Shown here one piece after another: positions 1 through 9,038 of a stretch of DNA of 64,000 bases. This stretch comes from Prevotella koreensis. Its GTDB lineage: Bacteria > Bacteroidota > Bacteroidia > Bacteroidales > Bacteroidaceae. A program made the translations under genes and the position numbers. The DNA lies in the NCBI RefSeq assembly GCF_003977605.1, contig NZ_RYYU01000001.1:2544600-2608599 (forward strand), given 5' to 3'. The notes under the pieces are model-generated. The model had not been told where the DNA came from. It saw only the letters and a program-made list of their open reading frames with translations, and searched no databases. Position 1 is the first letter of the stretch; each line of letters starts with the position of its first letter.

Positions 1-2736
1 GACGGAAAGTCAGCCCGTGCACAACTGATGGCAACGATGTATGACAAGAGTCTCGAACAAATAGCACCATACTATATGAGGCTTCCGCTACCATTTGTAA
101 GAAATGCATCACACACTCAATGGAAGTACCCATATATATCATCGTTCTTATTCTCGTATGGGTTGGATAAAAGCCTACTTGAATTTGAAGAATTGTCGTT
201 CTCTGTTTTTGAAGAATTGTCATTAGGAGGAATAAGACATTCCGGCAGATATGTTGAATTGACAAGAAGCGGCATGCGTAGAACGATGCCGGCATTGAGT
301 GCGAACTATAAGGAAGAGGTCTCGGAAGAAATCCTAATGGACATAGTTCCGATGGTAAAAGAAGAAAGATCATCGGAAGAGAATAAAGAAATAGAGCAGA
401 AGAAATATAAAGAAGAAAAGCAGGAGGAAGATAAAGAAGAAAAGAAAAAAGGAGAGAAGACGGTTTCGGTGCGTGAGAATTTCAACGAAACAGCATTCTT
501 CTTTCCAATGCTTATAACCGACTCTAAAGGTAACGTGAGTCTGAAATTCACATTGCCGGAAAGCGTAACGACATGGAAAGTGAGAGGGCTTGCTCACGAT
601 AAGGAAATGAATTACGGCACTTTCAGCGGATCTGCGGTTGCAAAGAAGAAAGTAATGGTTCAGCCAAATATACCGCGATTTGTACGTATGGGTGACAAAT
701 CCACGGTCTCAACAAGAATTTTCAATACGTCAGAAAAGAACGTTGCAGGAGAGGTAACGATGCAACTTCTCGACCCGGAAACGGAGGAGGTGGTTGTAGA
801 AAGTACGCAAAAATTCAGTGTTGAAGCCGGAAAAACTGGCTCGGCAACATTTGTTTTCGAACCGGAGAGAGAGTTGAAAGTAAAAGACCTCTCACTGTTG
901 ATATGCCGCATAACGGCATCAGGCAAGGGATTCAGCGATGGCGAGCAGCACTATCTGCCAATTCTGCCCTCTAATGAAATGGTAATAAATACCCTGCCTA
1001 TAACGCAGCATAAACCCGGAAAATTGAATATCGACCTTGCTAATATGATACCTTCGGGTAAGGATATAAGTAATCGGAAATATACTCTCGAATATACAAA
1101 TAATCCGGCGTGGCTGATGATACAGTCGATACCGTTCGTAGGTAACGTGAATGAGAATAACGCAATTTCTCTTGCTGCTTCTTATTACGCCAACTCTCTC
1201 GGCTTGTCTATTATGAAGCAATCGCCTAATATTGAAAAAGTATTCAAAGAGTGGCAAAAGGAAGCAGGCAATGAAAAGTCGCTCGCATCACAATTGGAGA
1301 AAAACCAAGACCTGAAAACTCTTGTACTTGACGAGACACCGTGGGTGGCCGATGCCAAAAATGAGAGTGAGAGGAAGCGTGAGATAGCACGATTCTTTGA
1401 TGATAAAGACATAAATCAACGACTCGAAAAGGCCATTTACGGTCTGAAAGTGTTGCAAAACTCAGATGGTTCTTTCTCTTGGTGGAAAGGTATGAGGGGG
1501 TCGCCATATATGACAGCCGAGGTGGTTGAGTTGCTCACGCGTCTCAATGTACTTATTGGTTCGCAGAAAAATACTGCTCACATTCTCGCTCTTGCCAACG
1601 ATTATCTTAGCAATATCGTTATAGAAAAGGTGAAGGAATTAAAAAAAATGGAAAAGGAAGGCAAGCCGGTAATCATCAATGACTATTATGCACTGCAATG
1701 GGCATATATGAATCTGGTTTCCGGTGTGGAACTCACTCAGGAAGAGAAAGAAGCAAAAGACTATATTATAAATTATCTGAGCAAGCAGAAACTGTCGGAA
1801 AGCATTTATGCAAAGGCATTTATGGCTGTTGTGCTTGCCAAGGACGGACAGACGGAAAAGGCGGCAGAATATATAAAGAGTCTTAAGGAATATACTGTTT
1901 ATAACGAAGAGAAAGGCAGATACTATGAGACTCCGCGCGCTCATTACAGTTGGTTTGATTATCGCATACCGACACAGACAGCAGTGATAGAAGCATTGCA
2001 AATTGTGGCACCGGATGACAAACAAACCATTGAAGAGATGCGCCGATGGCTGCTGACAGAGAAACACACGCAGGCTTGGGATACTTATATAAACAGTGTC
2101 AATGCCGTGTTCGCATTCCTTTATGGTAACAATAAGGCTATTGAAGGACGAGAAATGACTACTTTTACGGTAGATAACCATAATATAAGTACGTCGAAAG
2201 AAACTGCCGGACTGGGATATGTGAAGACCGTGATTGATGCAGAGACTCCAAAACAACTTGAGATTTCGAAGACTTCGGAGGGCACATCATGGGGAGCGGT
2301 ATATGCACAGTTCATGCAACCGGCAACCGATATTGCCGAGACTTCTTCCGGATTGACGGTGAAACGCGAACTTGTCACTGCCGAAGATAAAAAGATAGAT
2401 AATTTGCACACTCTGAAAGTTGGTGACAAGGTGAAAGTGCGCATAACGATAAAAGCCGATCGTGATTATGATTTCGTGCAGTTGATTGATAAGAGAGCAG
2501 CATGTCTTGAACCTATAAACCAACTTAGCGGTTATCATTGGGGATATTACATCGCTCCAAAAGATTACACTACGAATTATTACTTCGACAGTATGGCGAA
2601 AGGAACGTATGTGGTTGAGGCAGAATATTATATAGACCGTGCCGGTGAATATACCACCGGTACATGTACGGTGCAATGTGCTTACTCGCCGGAGTTCTTC
2701 GGGCGAAGCAAGGCATTCACAATAACAGTGAAATAA
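1..2736 (+). CDS. Alpha-2-macroglobulin family protein, C-terminal part (5' end outside window)
   Basis: The reading frame is open from base 1, with nine codons before the first ATG at 28, so the 911 residues seen are the C-terminal part of a larger protein. In this phylum such proteins are envelope proteins thought to trap or resist proteases. Visible in order: an ATMYDKSLE segment, a Lys/Glu-rich low-complexity linker (about residues 118-155), the central A2M domain from ETAFFFPML (about 163), then the helical region where thioester members carry CxEQ. Here that site reads GNVNENNAIS (about 379), so Cys and Gln are missing and no covalent trap can form. Only seven bases separate it from the DUF1573 gene, so the two are probably cotranscribed. 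The family assignment is firm; the biological role is inferred. Confidence 0.85.
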   Translation, partial: DGKSARAQLMATMYDKSLEQIAPYYMRLPLPFVRNASHTQWKYPYISSFLFSYGLDKSLLEFEELSFSVFEELSLGGIRHSGRYVELTRSGMRRTMPALSANYKEEVSEEILMDIVPMVKEERSSEENKEIEQKKYKEEKQEEDKEEKKKGEKTVSVRENFNETAFFFPMLITDSKGNVSLKFTLPESVTTWKVRGLAHDKEMNYGTFSGSAVAKKKVMVQPNIPRFVRMGDKSTVSTRIFNTSEKNVAGEVTMQLLDPETEEVVVESTQKFSVEAGKTGSATFVFEPERELKVKDLSLLICRITASGKGFSDGEQHYLPILPSNEMVINTLPITQHKPGKLNIDLANMIPSGKDISNRKYTLEYTNNPAWLMIQSIPFVGNVNENNAISLAASYYANSLGLSIMKQSPNIEKVFKEWQKEAGNEKSLASQLEKNQDLKTLVLDETPWVADAKNESERKREIARFFDDKDINQRLEKAIYGLKVLQNSDGSFSWWKGMRGSPYMTAEVVELLTRLNVLIGSQKNTAHILALANDYLSNIVIEKVKELKKMEKEGKPVIINDYYALQWAYMNLVSGVELTQEEKEAKDYIINYLSKQKLSESIYAKAFMAVVLAKDGQTEKAAEYIKSLKEYTVYNEEKGRYYETPRAHYSWFDYRIPTQTAVIEALQIVAPDDKQTIEEMRRWLLTEKHTQAWDTYINSVNAVFAFLYGNNKAIEGREMTTFTVDNHNISTSKETAGLGYVKTVIDAETPKQLEISKTSEGTSWGAVYAQFMQPATDIAETSSGLTVKRELVTAEDKKIDNLHTLKVGDKVKVRITIKADRDYDFVQLIDKRAACLEPINQLSGYHWGYYIAPKDYTTNYYFDSMAKGTYVVEAEYYIDRAGEYTTGTCTVQCAYSPEFFGRSKAFTITVK

Positions 2737-2743
2737 AAAGATT

Positions 2744-3808
2744 ATGAACAATAGATTAATTATGGCAACTGTGCTGGCGATTGCCGCAACAGGAGTATCG
2801 GCACAGGAAATTTCGGCGCGGCATAAGATAGTTGACTGCGGTGGTGTTAAGTTCGAACAACCGGTTACGGTGAACTTTGAAATGAAAAATAAAGGACAGC
2901 AACTGCGCATCAGTGAGGTGCGTCCGGACTGTGGTTGCACAACGGTGAGTTTCCCGCGACAGCCGATAGCCGACGGTGAGAGTTTCGTTATTTCGGCCAC
3001 ATACGATGCTCGTCAACTCGGACATTTCAGCAAGCAGTTGGCTGTTTATAGCAATGCCTCGCAGAAACCATACTATCTGACAATTAAGGGCGTGGTGGCA
3101 GAAGGAGACATTTCATTTTCCGGTGATTTCGCAGAGAAACTTGGCTCTATTCAGGCTGACGTGAATAACGTGGAGTTTGATAATGTGAACCGTGGAGAAA
3201 TGCCCATGAAGCGCATACACCTGAAGAATACCAGTCGCGAGCCGGTAACTCCTGTAGTGATGCATCTGCCCGATTATCTCATCGCAAATGTTTCTCCAAC
3301 TACCATTCCTCCAGGCCGGCAGGGTATTGTTGAACTTACGCTTAATTCAAATAATGTGCGTGATTTCGGACTTACACAGACCTCGGTATTTCTCGGAATG
3401 AAACCGGGTGACAAGGTTAGTCGGGATAAGGCGATAGACGTGTCGGTGGTGTTGCTGCCGGCATTCAACGAACTCACTGAAGAACAAATGCGCAATGCTC
3501 CGAAACTTCGCATGGAGAATACTACGCTTGACCTTGGTAAGTTTGGCGGAAAGAAGAAAAAAAGTGGCACGATAACACTTGAGAACATAGGCAAGAGCGA
3601 ACTTGACATTTCGTCGCTACAGATGTTCACGGCAGGTTTGAGCGTGCAACTCAGCAAGACAAGGTTGAAACCGGGAGATAAGGCCACATTGAAAGTCACG
3701 GCCGAAGCAAAGGCTATGAAGAACTTGCGTGCAATGCCTCGCGTGTTGATGATAACTAACGACCCGACGAATGCCAAGATTGTGGTTGATGTCAAGGTAG
3801 AGAAATGA
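2744..3808 (+). CDS. DUF1573 domain secreted protein
   Basis: A 354-residue protein with an N-terminal signal peptide ending near GVSAQ (residue 21). Residues about 25-115 form a classic DUF1573 module, an Ig-like ASH/MSP-type fold recognised by the FEMKNKG strand and the RPDCGCTTV motif. Two further beta-rich segments follow (about 130-235 and 255-354), each with the N-x-G or NTS-like turn of related modules, so the protein is probably a chain of three Ig-like domains in the periplasm or on the surface. It starts seven bases after the alpha-2-macroglobulin gene, which suggests a joint envelope function. No enzyme motif is visible and the true function is unknown. Confidence 0.8.
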   Translation: MNNRLIMATVLAIAATGVSAQEISARHKIVDCGGVKFEQPVTVNFEMKNKGQQLRISEVRPDCGCTTVSFPRQPIADGESFVISATYDARQLGHFSKQLAVYSNASQKPYYLTIKGVVAEGDISFSGDFAEKLGSIQADVNNVEFDNVNRGEMPMKRIHLKNTSREPVTPVVMHLPDYLIANVSPTTIPPGRQGIVELTLNSNNVRDFGLTQTSVFLGMKPGDKVSRDKAIDVSVVLLPAFNELTEEQMRNAPKLRMENTTLDLGKFGGKKKKSGTITLENIGKSELDISSLQMFTAGLSVQLSKTRLKPGDKATLKVTAEAKAMKNLRAMPRVLMITNDPTNAKIVVDVKVEK

Positions 3809-3839
3809 TTGGCAGGGAGTGAGATGAGACAAATGCAAG

Positions 3840-3882
3840 ATAAGGTAATGGGCGGTTGCTTTTGAGAATCTGCTTACCTTAT
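3840..3882 (+). other. Intergenic hairpin
   Basis: A perfect nine-base inverted repeat (ATAAGGTAA at 3840-3848, TTACCTTAT at 3874-3882) encloses a 25-base loop between the DUF1573 gene and meaB. No T-run follows, so it is a weak terminator candidate or an mRNA structure in front of meaB. Confidence 0.3.
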
Positions 3883-3922
3883 ATAATTATGAATAGAATT
3901 CAATGTTTTAACTTAAGTATTA

Positions 3923-5029
3923 ATGGAGCATCCTGAAAATAACGAAGAATATAAAGGTTTAACGGTAAATTCCGGCGTTAAGCAACCTTCGATAGTAAAT
4001 CCATATCTGAAACGCGGACACTTCCGCCGCCGTGAGATTTCTGTCGGAGATATGGTGGACGGTATCATAAAGGGAGATGTGACGATACTGAGTCAGGCCG
4101 TAACACTTGTTGAGAGCGTCAATCCGGCTCATCAGCAGAAGGCTCAGGAGGTGATAGAGAAGTGCTTGCCATATAGCGGTAGTTCTATAAGAATAGGTAT
4201 CAGCGGTGTACCGGGAGCAGGAAAGAGTACAAGTATCGACCAGTTCGGAATTCATGTTCTTGAGCGTACAGGCGGAAAATTGGCTGTGCTTGCCATTGAT
4301 CCAAGTTCGGAGCGAAGTAAAGGTAGTATTCTCGGGGACAAGACACGTATGGAGAAACTTGCACTTCACCCCGATGCATTCATTCGTCCTTCGCCAACAG
4401 CAGGGTCGTTGGGCGGTGTGGCGCGTAAGACACGTGAGTCTATTATACTCTGCGAGGCTGCCGGATTCGATAAGATTTTTGTTGAGACGGTCGGAGTGGG
4501 GCAGAGCGAAACCGCTTGTCACTCAATGGTAGATTTCTTCTTGCTTATACAACTTGCCGGAACAGGTGACGAATTGCAAGGCATAAAGCGTGGTATCATG
4601 GAGATTTCCGATGGTATTGTGATAAACAAATGTGATGGTAACAATGTTGATAAATGTCAGATGGCGGCAACGAATTTCCGCAATGCGCTGCATTTCTTCC
4701 CTATGCCTGACAGCGGTTGGTTGCCGAAAGTGCTTTGTTACAGCGGTTTCTACGGAACAGGAATAAAGGAAATATGGGACATGGTCTATGAATACATAGA
4801 TTTTGTTAAGCATAACGGTTATTTCAATTACAGACGTAACGAACAGGCAAAATACTGGATGTATGAAAGTATAAATGAGAACCTGCGCAATTCGTTCTAC
4901 AACAATGTGCAGGTGCAGGAGAGCATTCTTCGCTCTGAGCAGTCTGTGCTGAATGGAGAGAAAACAAGTTTCGCCGCAGCCGCTGACTTGCTTAGCATGT
5001 ATTTCGACCTGTTGCGCAAAGAGAAATAG
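3923..5029 (+). CDS. meaB: Methylmalonyl-CoA mutase-associated GTPase MeaB
   Basis: A 368-residue G3E-family P-loop GTPase of the MeaB/ArgK type. It binds B12-dependent methylmalonyl-CoA mutase, protects it and gates cofactor loading, so it supports the succinate-propionate pathway. The Walker A loop GVPGAGKST lies at about residues 94-102. The segments AIDPSSERSKGSILGDKTRM and VETVGVGQSE (about 190) are typical of the family, and NKCD gives guanine specificity. The length fits the longer MeaB form with a C-terminal dimerisation arm. No mutase subunit gene is in the window, whereas meaB often neighbours mutA/mutB. A 114-base gap separates it from the preceding gene, and ispH follows after 75 bases. 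Confidence 0.92.
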   Translation: MEHPENNEEYKGLTVNSGVKQPSIVNPYLKRGHFRRREISVGDMVDGIIKGDVTILSQAVTLVESVNPAHQQKAQEVIEKCLPYSGSSIRIGISGVPGAGKSTSIDQFGIHVLERTGGKLAVLAIDPSSERSKGSILGDKTRMEKLALHPDAFIRPSPTAGSLGGVARKTRESIILCEAAGFDKIFVETVGVGQSETACHSMVDFFLLIQLAGTGDELQGIKRGIMEISDGIVINKCDGNNVDKCQMAATNFRNALHFFPMPDSGWLPKVLCYSGFYGTGIKEIWDMVYEYIDFVKHNGYFNYRRNEQAKYWMYESINENLRNSFYNNVQVQESILRSEQSVLNGEKTSFAAAADLLSMYFDLLRKEK

Positions 5030-5104
5030 AGTGTTATCATCTTGAAGTCATAGGATATCATTGAAAGGAATCTCATTTAGTTATCTCGTCAAACTACCTT
5101 AAAA

Positions 5105-5965
5105 ATGTTACAAATAGAAATTGACAGTGGCAGCGGATTCTGCTTTGGAGTGACAACGGCAATATGTAAGGCAGAGGAAGAACTTGCGAAAGGAACGATA
5201 CTTTATTGCCTTGGCGACATCGTGCACAATGGTATGGAGTGTGACAGGTTGCGCAATATGGGTCTTGTTACTATCAACCATGATGAATTGAAGCAGTTAC
5301 ATGATGCCAAAGTGTTGTTGCGTGCTCACGGTGAACCGCCGGAAACATACGAATTGGCCAAGCGTAACAACATTGAGATAATAGATGCCACTTGTCCGGT
5401 GGTGTTACAGTTGCAGCGAAGAATTAATCGACAATATAGCGCAAATACCGATGCGCAGATAGTTATTTTTGGTAAACCTGGGCATGCCGAGGTGCTCGGA
5501 CTTGTGGGACAGACACGTAATCATGCCATAGTGATTGCCAATTTCGATGATGTTAAGAAACTTGATATGCACCGAGATATTTATTTGTACTCGCAGACAA
5601 CAAAGTCGCTCGATGAGTTTCAGCGCATCATAGAGTATATTAAGGAGAATATTTCACCGGAAGCCGATTTCAAAAGTTTCGATACTATATGCCGCCAAGT
5701 GGCCAATCGCATGCCCAATGTCAGTGCTTTTGCCAAACGTCACGACCTTGTGCTCTTTGTGTGTGGAAGAAAAAGCAGTAATGGTAAGGTACTTTTCAAT
5801 GAGTGTAGGCGCGTCAATCCCAATAGTCATCTGATAGAAAGTGCCGAGGAGATAGAGCATTCGTGGCTTAAAGGAATTAATTCTGTTGGTATCTGTGGAG
5901 CAACAAGCACTCCGAAATGGCTTATGGAGAAATGTCGTGATGCAATCCTCTTGGCAAATCAATGA
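5105..5965 (+). CDS. ispH: 4-hydroxy-3-methylbut-2-enyl diphosphate reductase (IspH/LytB)
   Basis: Last enzyme of the MEP pathway: it reduces HMBPP to isopentenyl and dimethylallyl diphosphate in the cytoplasm using an iron-sulfur cluster. The 286 residues have the three cluster cysteines at positions close to the E. coli enzyme: Cys13 in GFCFGV, Cys97 in DATCPVV and Cys196 in DTICRQVANR. The substrate histidine His41 (VHNG), the GHAEVLG loop with His127 and the proton-relay Glu129, and SQTT at about 163 are also present. The length is that of a single-domain IspH, with no fusion to cytidylate kinase or ribosomal protein S1. The polyprenyl diphosphate synthase at 13969 would use its products. 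Confidence 0.95.
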   Translation: MLQIEIDSGSGFCFGVTTAICKAEEELAKGTILYCLGDIVHNGMECDRLRNMGLVTINHDELKQLHDAKVLLRAHGEPPETYELAKRNNIEIIDATCPVVLQLQRRINRQYSANTDAQIVIFGKPGHAEVLGLVGQTRNHAIVIANFDDVKKLDMHRDIYLYSQTTKSLDEFQRIIEYIKENISPEADFKSFDTICRQVANRMPNVSAFAKRHDLVLFVCGRKSSNGKVLFNECRRVNPNSHLIESAEEIEHSWLKGINSVGICGATSTPKWLMEKCRDAILLANQ

Positions 5966-6076
5966 GACAATCTTTGGCTTACATTATCCTACATTGTAAT
6001 AAGAAGAATAGTTTAATAACGTATTAAAGTATCCAAAGTGATTGATATGTGGGCTGAAATAGAAGCGGAATAAAAT

Positions 6077-6123
6077 AAGAAATGCGTTAAAAGGCTTATT
6101 GTTAGCCTAATAACGCATTTCTT
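6077..6123. terminator. Two-way terminator between ispH and tRNA-Leu
   Basis: The arms AAGAAATGCGTT (6077-6088) and AACGCATTTCTT (6112-6123) pair perfectly, with an inner AGGCT/AGCCT helix. T-rich tracts lie on both sides (CTTTTGTTTGTT on plus, TTATTTTATT on minus), so it can end ispH transcripts and tRNA-Leu transcripts. Confidence 0.8.
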
Positions 6124-6137
6124 TTGTTTGTTATTTG

Positions 6138-6219
6138 TGCGCCTGATAGGACTCGAACCTACACAACGGAAGTTACCAGATCCTAAGTCTGGCGCGTATA
6201 CCAATTTCGCCACAGGCGC
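6138..6219 (-). tRNA. tRNA-Leu (anticodon TAG)
   Basis: Read on the minus strand, the acceptor stem GCGCCTG pairs with CAGGCGC, leaving discriminator A at 6138. The D arm carries AATTGGTA, the anticodon loop is CTTAGGA between CCAGA and TCTGG, a class II variable arm follows, and the T arm has GGTTCGAGTCC. The CCA end is not encoded. The 82-base length and long variable arm fit tRNA-Leu reading CUN codons. Confidence 0.95.
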
Positions 6220-6247
6220 GCGGACGTTCTTTTTTAGAAACGTGGTG

Positions 6248-6279
6248 CAAAGGTAGTGTGTTTTTTATGAAAATCCAAA
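6248..6279 (-). promoter_or_regulatory. Promoter of tRNA-Leu
   Basis: On the minus strand, TTTG (6276-6279), a 20-base spacer and TACCTTTG (6248-6255) match the Bacteroidota housekeeping consensus. The predicted start falls about 20 bases before the mature tRNA. Confidence 0.7.
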
Positions 6280-6295
6280 TTATACGCGGATTATT

Positions 6296-7123
6296 TTATT
6301 TATCCACGCTGATTGTGAGTGTATCGGGGTGGAAGTGTATGCCGGGACGTTCTATGAAAGAGGCGAGCGCACCTGTTTTTGACAATTCTTCCGGCGTTCC
6401 GATTTGCAATATCGTTTTTTCTTCATTTCTTTCCATTTGCTCATCCTTTTTCGACTTGCACTCGGTTGTTGCAGGGTGTAGCAACCAAAGTCGGTCTGCG
6501 AGTTGAAGTGCGAGTTCGAGGTCGTGTGTAGAAAGAAATATTGTTTTGCCTGTTTCGTGCGCTAAGTTACGCAACAGTATCAACATATCCACTTTTGAGG
6601 GGTAATCAAGGAATGCCGTTGGTTCGTCGAGATAGATTACCGGAGTTTGCTGTGCCAATGCTTTTGCAATCATCACTTTCTGTCGTTCGCCATCACTCAA
6701 AGTTTGAATCATGCGTTCGGCAAGATGCGTTATGCCGGTTTTACTGATGCTATCTTCCACTATATCACGATCTTTGCTGTTCAGTGTTCCCCAAAATCCT
6801 GTGTATGGTGAGCGACCGAGACCTACAAGTTCTGTCACCGTGATGTTTTGCACCCTTGGTTTTGAGGTCAGCACAACTCCTATTTGCCGTGACACCTCTT
6901 TGTCTGTAAGCATATCAAGACGTTTCCCGTCTATTGCTATGCTGCCTTTTATTGCCGGTTGGAAAGCACTAAGTGTTCTCAGCAGAGTACTCTTTCCAAT
7001 GCCGTTAGGACCTATCAGGCATGTTAGTTCGCCTTCCAGCAGGTTGGCATTAATATCTTCCACGACAATTTTTCTGTTGTTTTTTGCAACATATCCTATG
7101 GAAAGATTTTCTAAGACAATCAT
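6296..7123 (-). CDS. ABC transporter ATP-binding protein, FecE/BtuD-like
   Basis: A 275-residue nucleotide-binding subunit of the iron-siderophore, haem or cobalamin importer class. It has Walker A GPNGIGKST (residues 39-47), the Q-loop region near 84, signature LSDGE (142-146), Walker B VIYLDEP (162-168) and the H-loop histidine at 200. SVDK ends the protein; the segment around 218-245 (KSKKDEQMERNEEKT) is charged and longer than in most homologues. It is the last gene of the minus-strand run parC / DUF3316 / S41, with a 45-base gap to the S41 gene, and no cognate permease or binding protein is adjacent. The substrate cannot be told from the sequence. Confidence 0.85.
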   Translation of the reverse strand: MIVLENLSIGYVAKNNRKIVVEDINANLLEGELTCLIGPNGIGKSTLLRTLSAFQPAIKGSIAIDGKRLDMLTDKEVSRQIGVVLTSKPRVQNITVTELVGLGRSPYTGFWGTLNSKDRDIVEDSISKTGITHLAERMIQTLSDGERQKVMIAKALAQQTPVIYLDEPTAFLDYPSKVDMLILLRNLAHETGKTIFLSTHDLELALQLADRLWLLHPATTECKSKKDEQMERNEEKTILQIGTPEELSKTGALASFIERPGIHFHPDTLTISVDK

Positions 7124-7168
7124 TTAATTTGAAAGTTAAGTATTAAATATTGGATGCAGAGTCTCGCT

Positions 7169-8173
7169 CTATTCGTTAAGTAATCGGCGGGCAAATTCAA
7201 TAATAGTGTCTTTCCCTTTCTTGAAATCAGCATCTGTCAGGGAAACGTTGTAGTCAGGTTCAATTCCAAACTCGGTGCTTTGTCGGTCACGGTCATACAT
7301 AGGGCATGCAGAGAATCTCACCGACCAGCCGCATGGAAGTTCCGACGAGAACGGCATCCCTGCACCTCCGCCAGTCTTATCGCCCACGATTTTCACCTGC
7401 GGACAACATTTCATATACTTTACGAACTCGTTAGCAGCACTATACACGTGCCTGTTTGTCAGTACTACCACCGGCTTTTGCCACCTTATCCCGGCCGAAG
7501 GCTTCAGTCTTTGTTCCTTCATTTCCGAGAAATCATCATGTCCGCGTCCCGTCTTATGTTGCATGTAGCCAACAAGAATTTCCTTGTTTGTGAAACGTGC
7601 AGCAAATTTCTCTGTCGTAGAAAGATTACCGCCACTGTTGTCACGGATGTCAATTATCAGTCCGTTGCATGTGGCGAGATGTGAAAAAACGGCATCCATA
7701 TTACCATCGCTGATACTTCGCGAGAACGAACCATAGCGCATATATCCTATATTATCGTCAAGTGTGCGATATTCTATGCCCGATGCAATCATATAATCTG
7801 TCCCCATATATGCCCGCAGAAGCGAGTCGCTGAAATTACGCGGATGGTTCTCGTGCCACGACCAATTGCGTGCCATGTCAAAATTACTATATATGTTAAC
7901 GTGACCATCGCGCAGTTCAGACAGCATATTTGCCATTACCTCAAACATCTGTCCTTCCGACATGTCATCGGTAAATTGCGGTGAATATTTCTCATAAACT
8001 TTATTCCAGTCCAATCCATACTGCTTGTTCTTATATGAGAAGAAACAGTAGTGCTCATCGAATATGCGCCATAGTGCCTCAAAGTTGCCGCGTGGCGTGT
8101 CGGAATATTGTTCTTCATCTATGCATGAGCACAACATTCCGAGTATTGTGAGATATATAACGATGTGTTTCAT
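7169..8173 (-). CDS. S41 family (tail-specific type) peptidase lipoprotein
   Basis: A 334-residue envelope protease. A short hydrophobic N terminus ends in the lipobox LCSC with Cys17 as the acylated residue. A helical cap domain follows to about residue 110. The catalytic part contains IGYMRYGSF, LIIDIRDNSGG (about 165) and the serine motif YSAANEF (about 243), with GDKTGGGAG nearby where S41 members place the oxyanion and lysine region. There is no obvious PDZ domain, as in the shorter retinol-binding-like S41 proteins of this phylum. The start is four bases from the stop of the DUF3316 gene. The substrate is unknown. Confidence 0.85.
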   Translation of the reverse strand: MKHIVIYLTILGMLCSCIDEEQYSDTPRGNFEALWRIFDEHYCFFSYKNKQYGLDWNKVYEKYSPQFTDDMSEGQMFEVMANMLSELRDGHVNIYSNFDMARNWSWHENHPRNFSDSLLRAYMGTDYMIASGIEYRTLDDNIGYMRYGSFSRSISDGNMDAVFSHLATCNGLIIDIRDNSGGNLSTTEKFAARFTNKEILVGYMQHKTGRGHDDFSEMKEQRLKPSAGIRWQKPVVVLTNRHVYSAANEFVKYMKCCPQVKIVGDKTGGGAGMPFSSELPCGWSVRFSACPMYDRDRQSTEFGIEPDYNVSLTDADFKKGKDTIIEFARRLLNE

Positions 8174-8177
8174 TGCG

Positions 8178-9038
8178 TTAATGGTTTACGATGTGGAACC
8201 GTCTGGTGAAACCGACTACCACGAGATGTGAGTAACTGTGATTTTTCAGATTGTTAACGTCGGACTGTTTGAAGTCGCCGAGATAGCCCACATTGAGGGA
8301 TATTTTCTTCAAATGCAGTTGCAATGTCAGTGCATACCTTAGCGAAGGAGCGTTGAATGGAGTAGTCACTACTATGTTATGATCGTAATTGCCACGTGTA
8401 AAAATCTCATAGTACGACTGTCCGTAATGTGGCGTAAACATCAGTCCGAGCAAAGGCACTTGCACTTCATACCCCAATGTCATCCGTTTACCGAAAGCCT
8501 TGAAGTCATATTCTGCGGTTGCTGTCGGCGCGATATTCATTCCGAGTCTTATCTGTCCGGGATTATTTCCGTTCCGAGTGTTGTATAAGAATCCTATTCC
8601 CACCTCTCCCATTCCACCTGCTCTGACGTGCAGCCTGTTGGCAAGCATATCCCAATGACGTAGTCTGCCTATGGATATAGTGTATAGTCCGGTAATATCG
8701 TTACTGTTATCACTCCTCGTAGATGTAGAGGCAAGGTAGGCCTGATGAGTTATTGTAGTACTCCATTTGCGGTATGTCGGTAACATTTCAGTCGGTTCGA
8801 GCAATTCAAGACCTGCTGTTTTACGTCTCACAGTATTGTCGATGAAGCGTAATTCCATGCCGTTGTAATGCTCCGGTGATATGTATGTGTCGAGAATTTG
8901 TGATGCACCGATACCTACGAGTTTGGTGTTTATGATGTCTGTTCTTTGTTTTGTCCCCTCGTTTTGGGCAGAAACATGTAATGCCGACATCAACAATACC
9001 GACATCATAATTAATGATATGACGTATCTATTCTTCAT
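8178..9038 (-). CDS. DUF3316-type outer-membrane-like protein
   Basis: A 286-residue protein with a signal peptide ending at HVSAQ (about residue 25). The rest alternates hydrophobic and polar residues in strands ending in aromatic amino acids, as in small outer membrane beta-barrels: DMLANRLHVRAGG, MTLGYEVQVPLLGLMF, YALTLQLHLKKISLNVGYLG. I recognise it as the Bacteroidetes-specific DUF3316 family, from memory of the family pattern. Its start codon lies within the last 11 bases of parC, which implies translational coupling. No function is known. Confidence 0.7.
   Translation of the reverse strand: MKNRYVISLIMMSVLLMSALHVSAQNEGTKQRTDIINTKLVGIGASQILDTYISPEHYNGMELRFIDNTVRRKTAGLELLEPTEMLPTYRKWSTTITHQAYLASTSTRSDNSNDITGLYTISIGRLRHWDMLANRLHVRAGGMGEVGIGFLYNTRNGNNPGQIRLGMNIAPTATAEYDFKAFGKRMTLGYEVQVPLLGLMFTPHYGQSYYEIFTRGNYDHNIVVTTPFNAPSLRYALTLQLHLKKISLNVGYLGDFKQSDVNNLKNHSYSHLVVVGFTRRFHIVNH

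Noticed and set aside
1639..2256. Long minus-strand frame of 205 codons inside the macroglobulin gene
   Set aside because: It is the shadow of a real plus-strand gene, rich in Cys, His and Phe with no motif.
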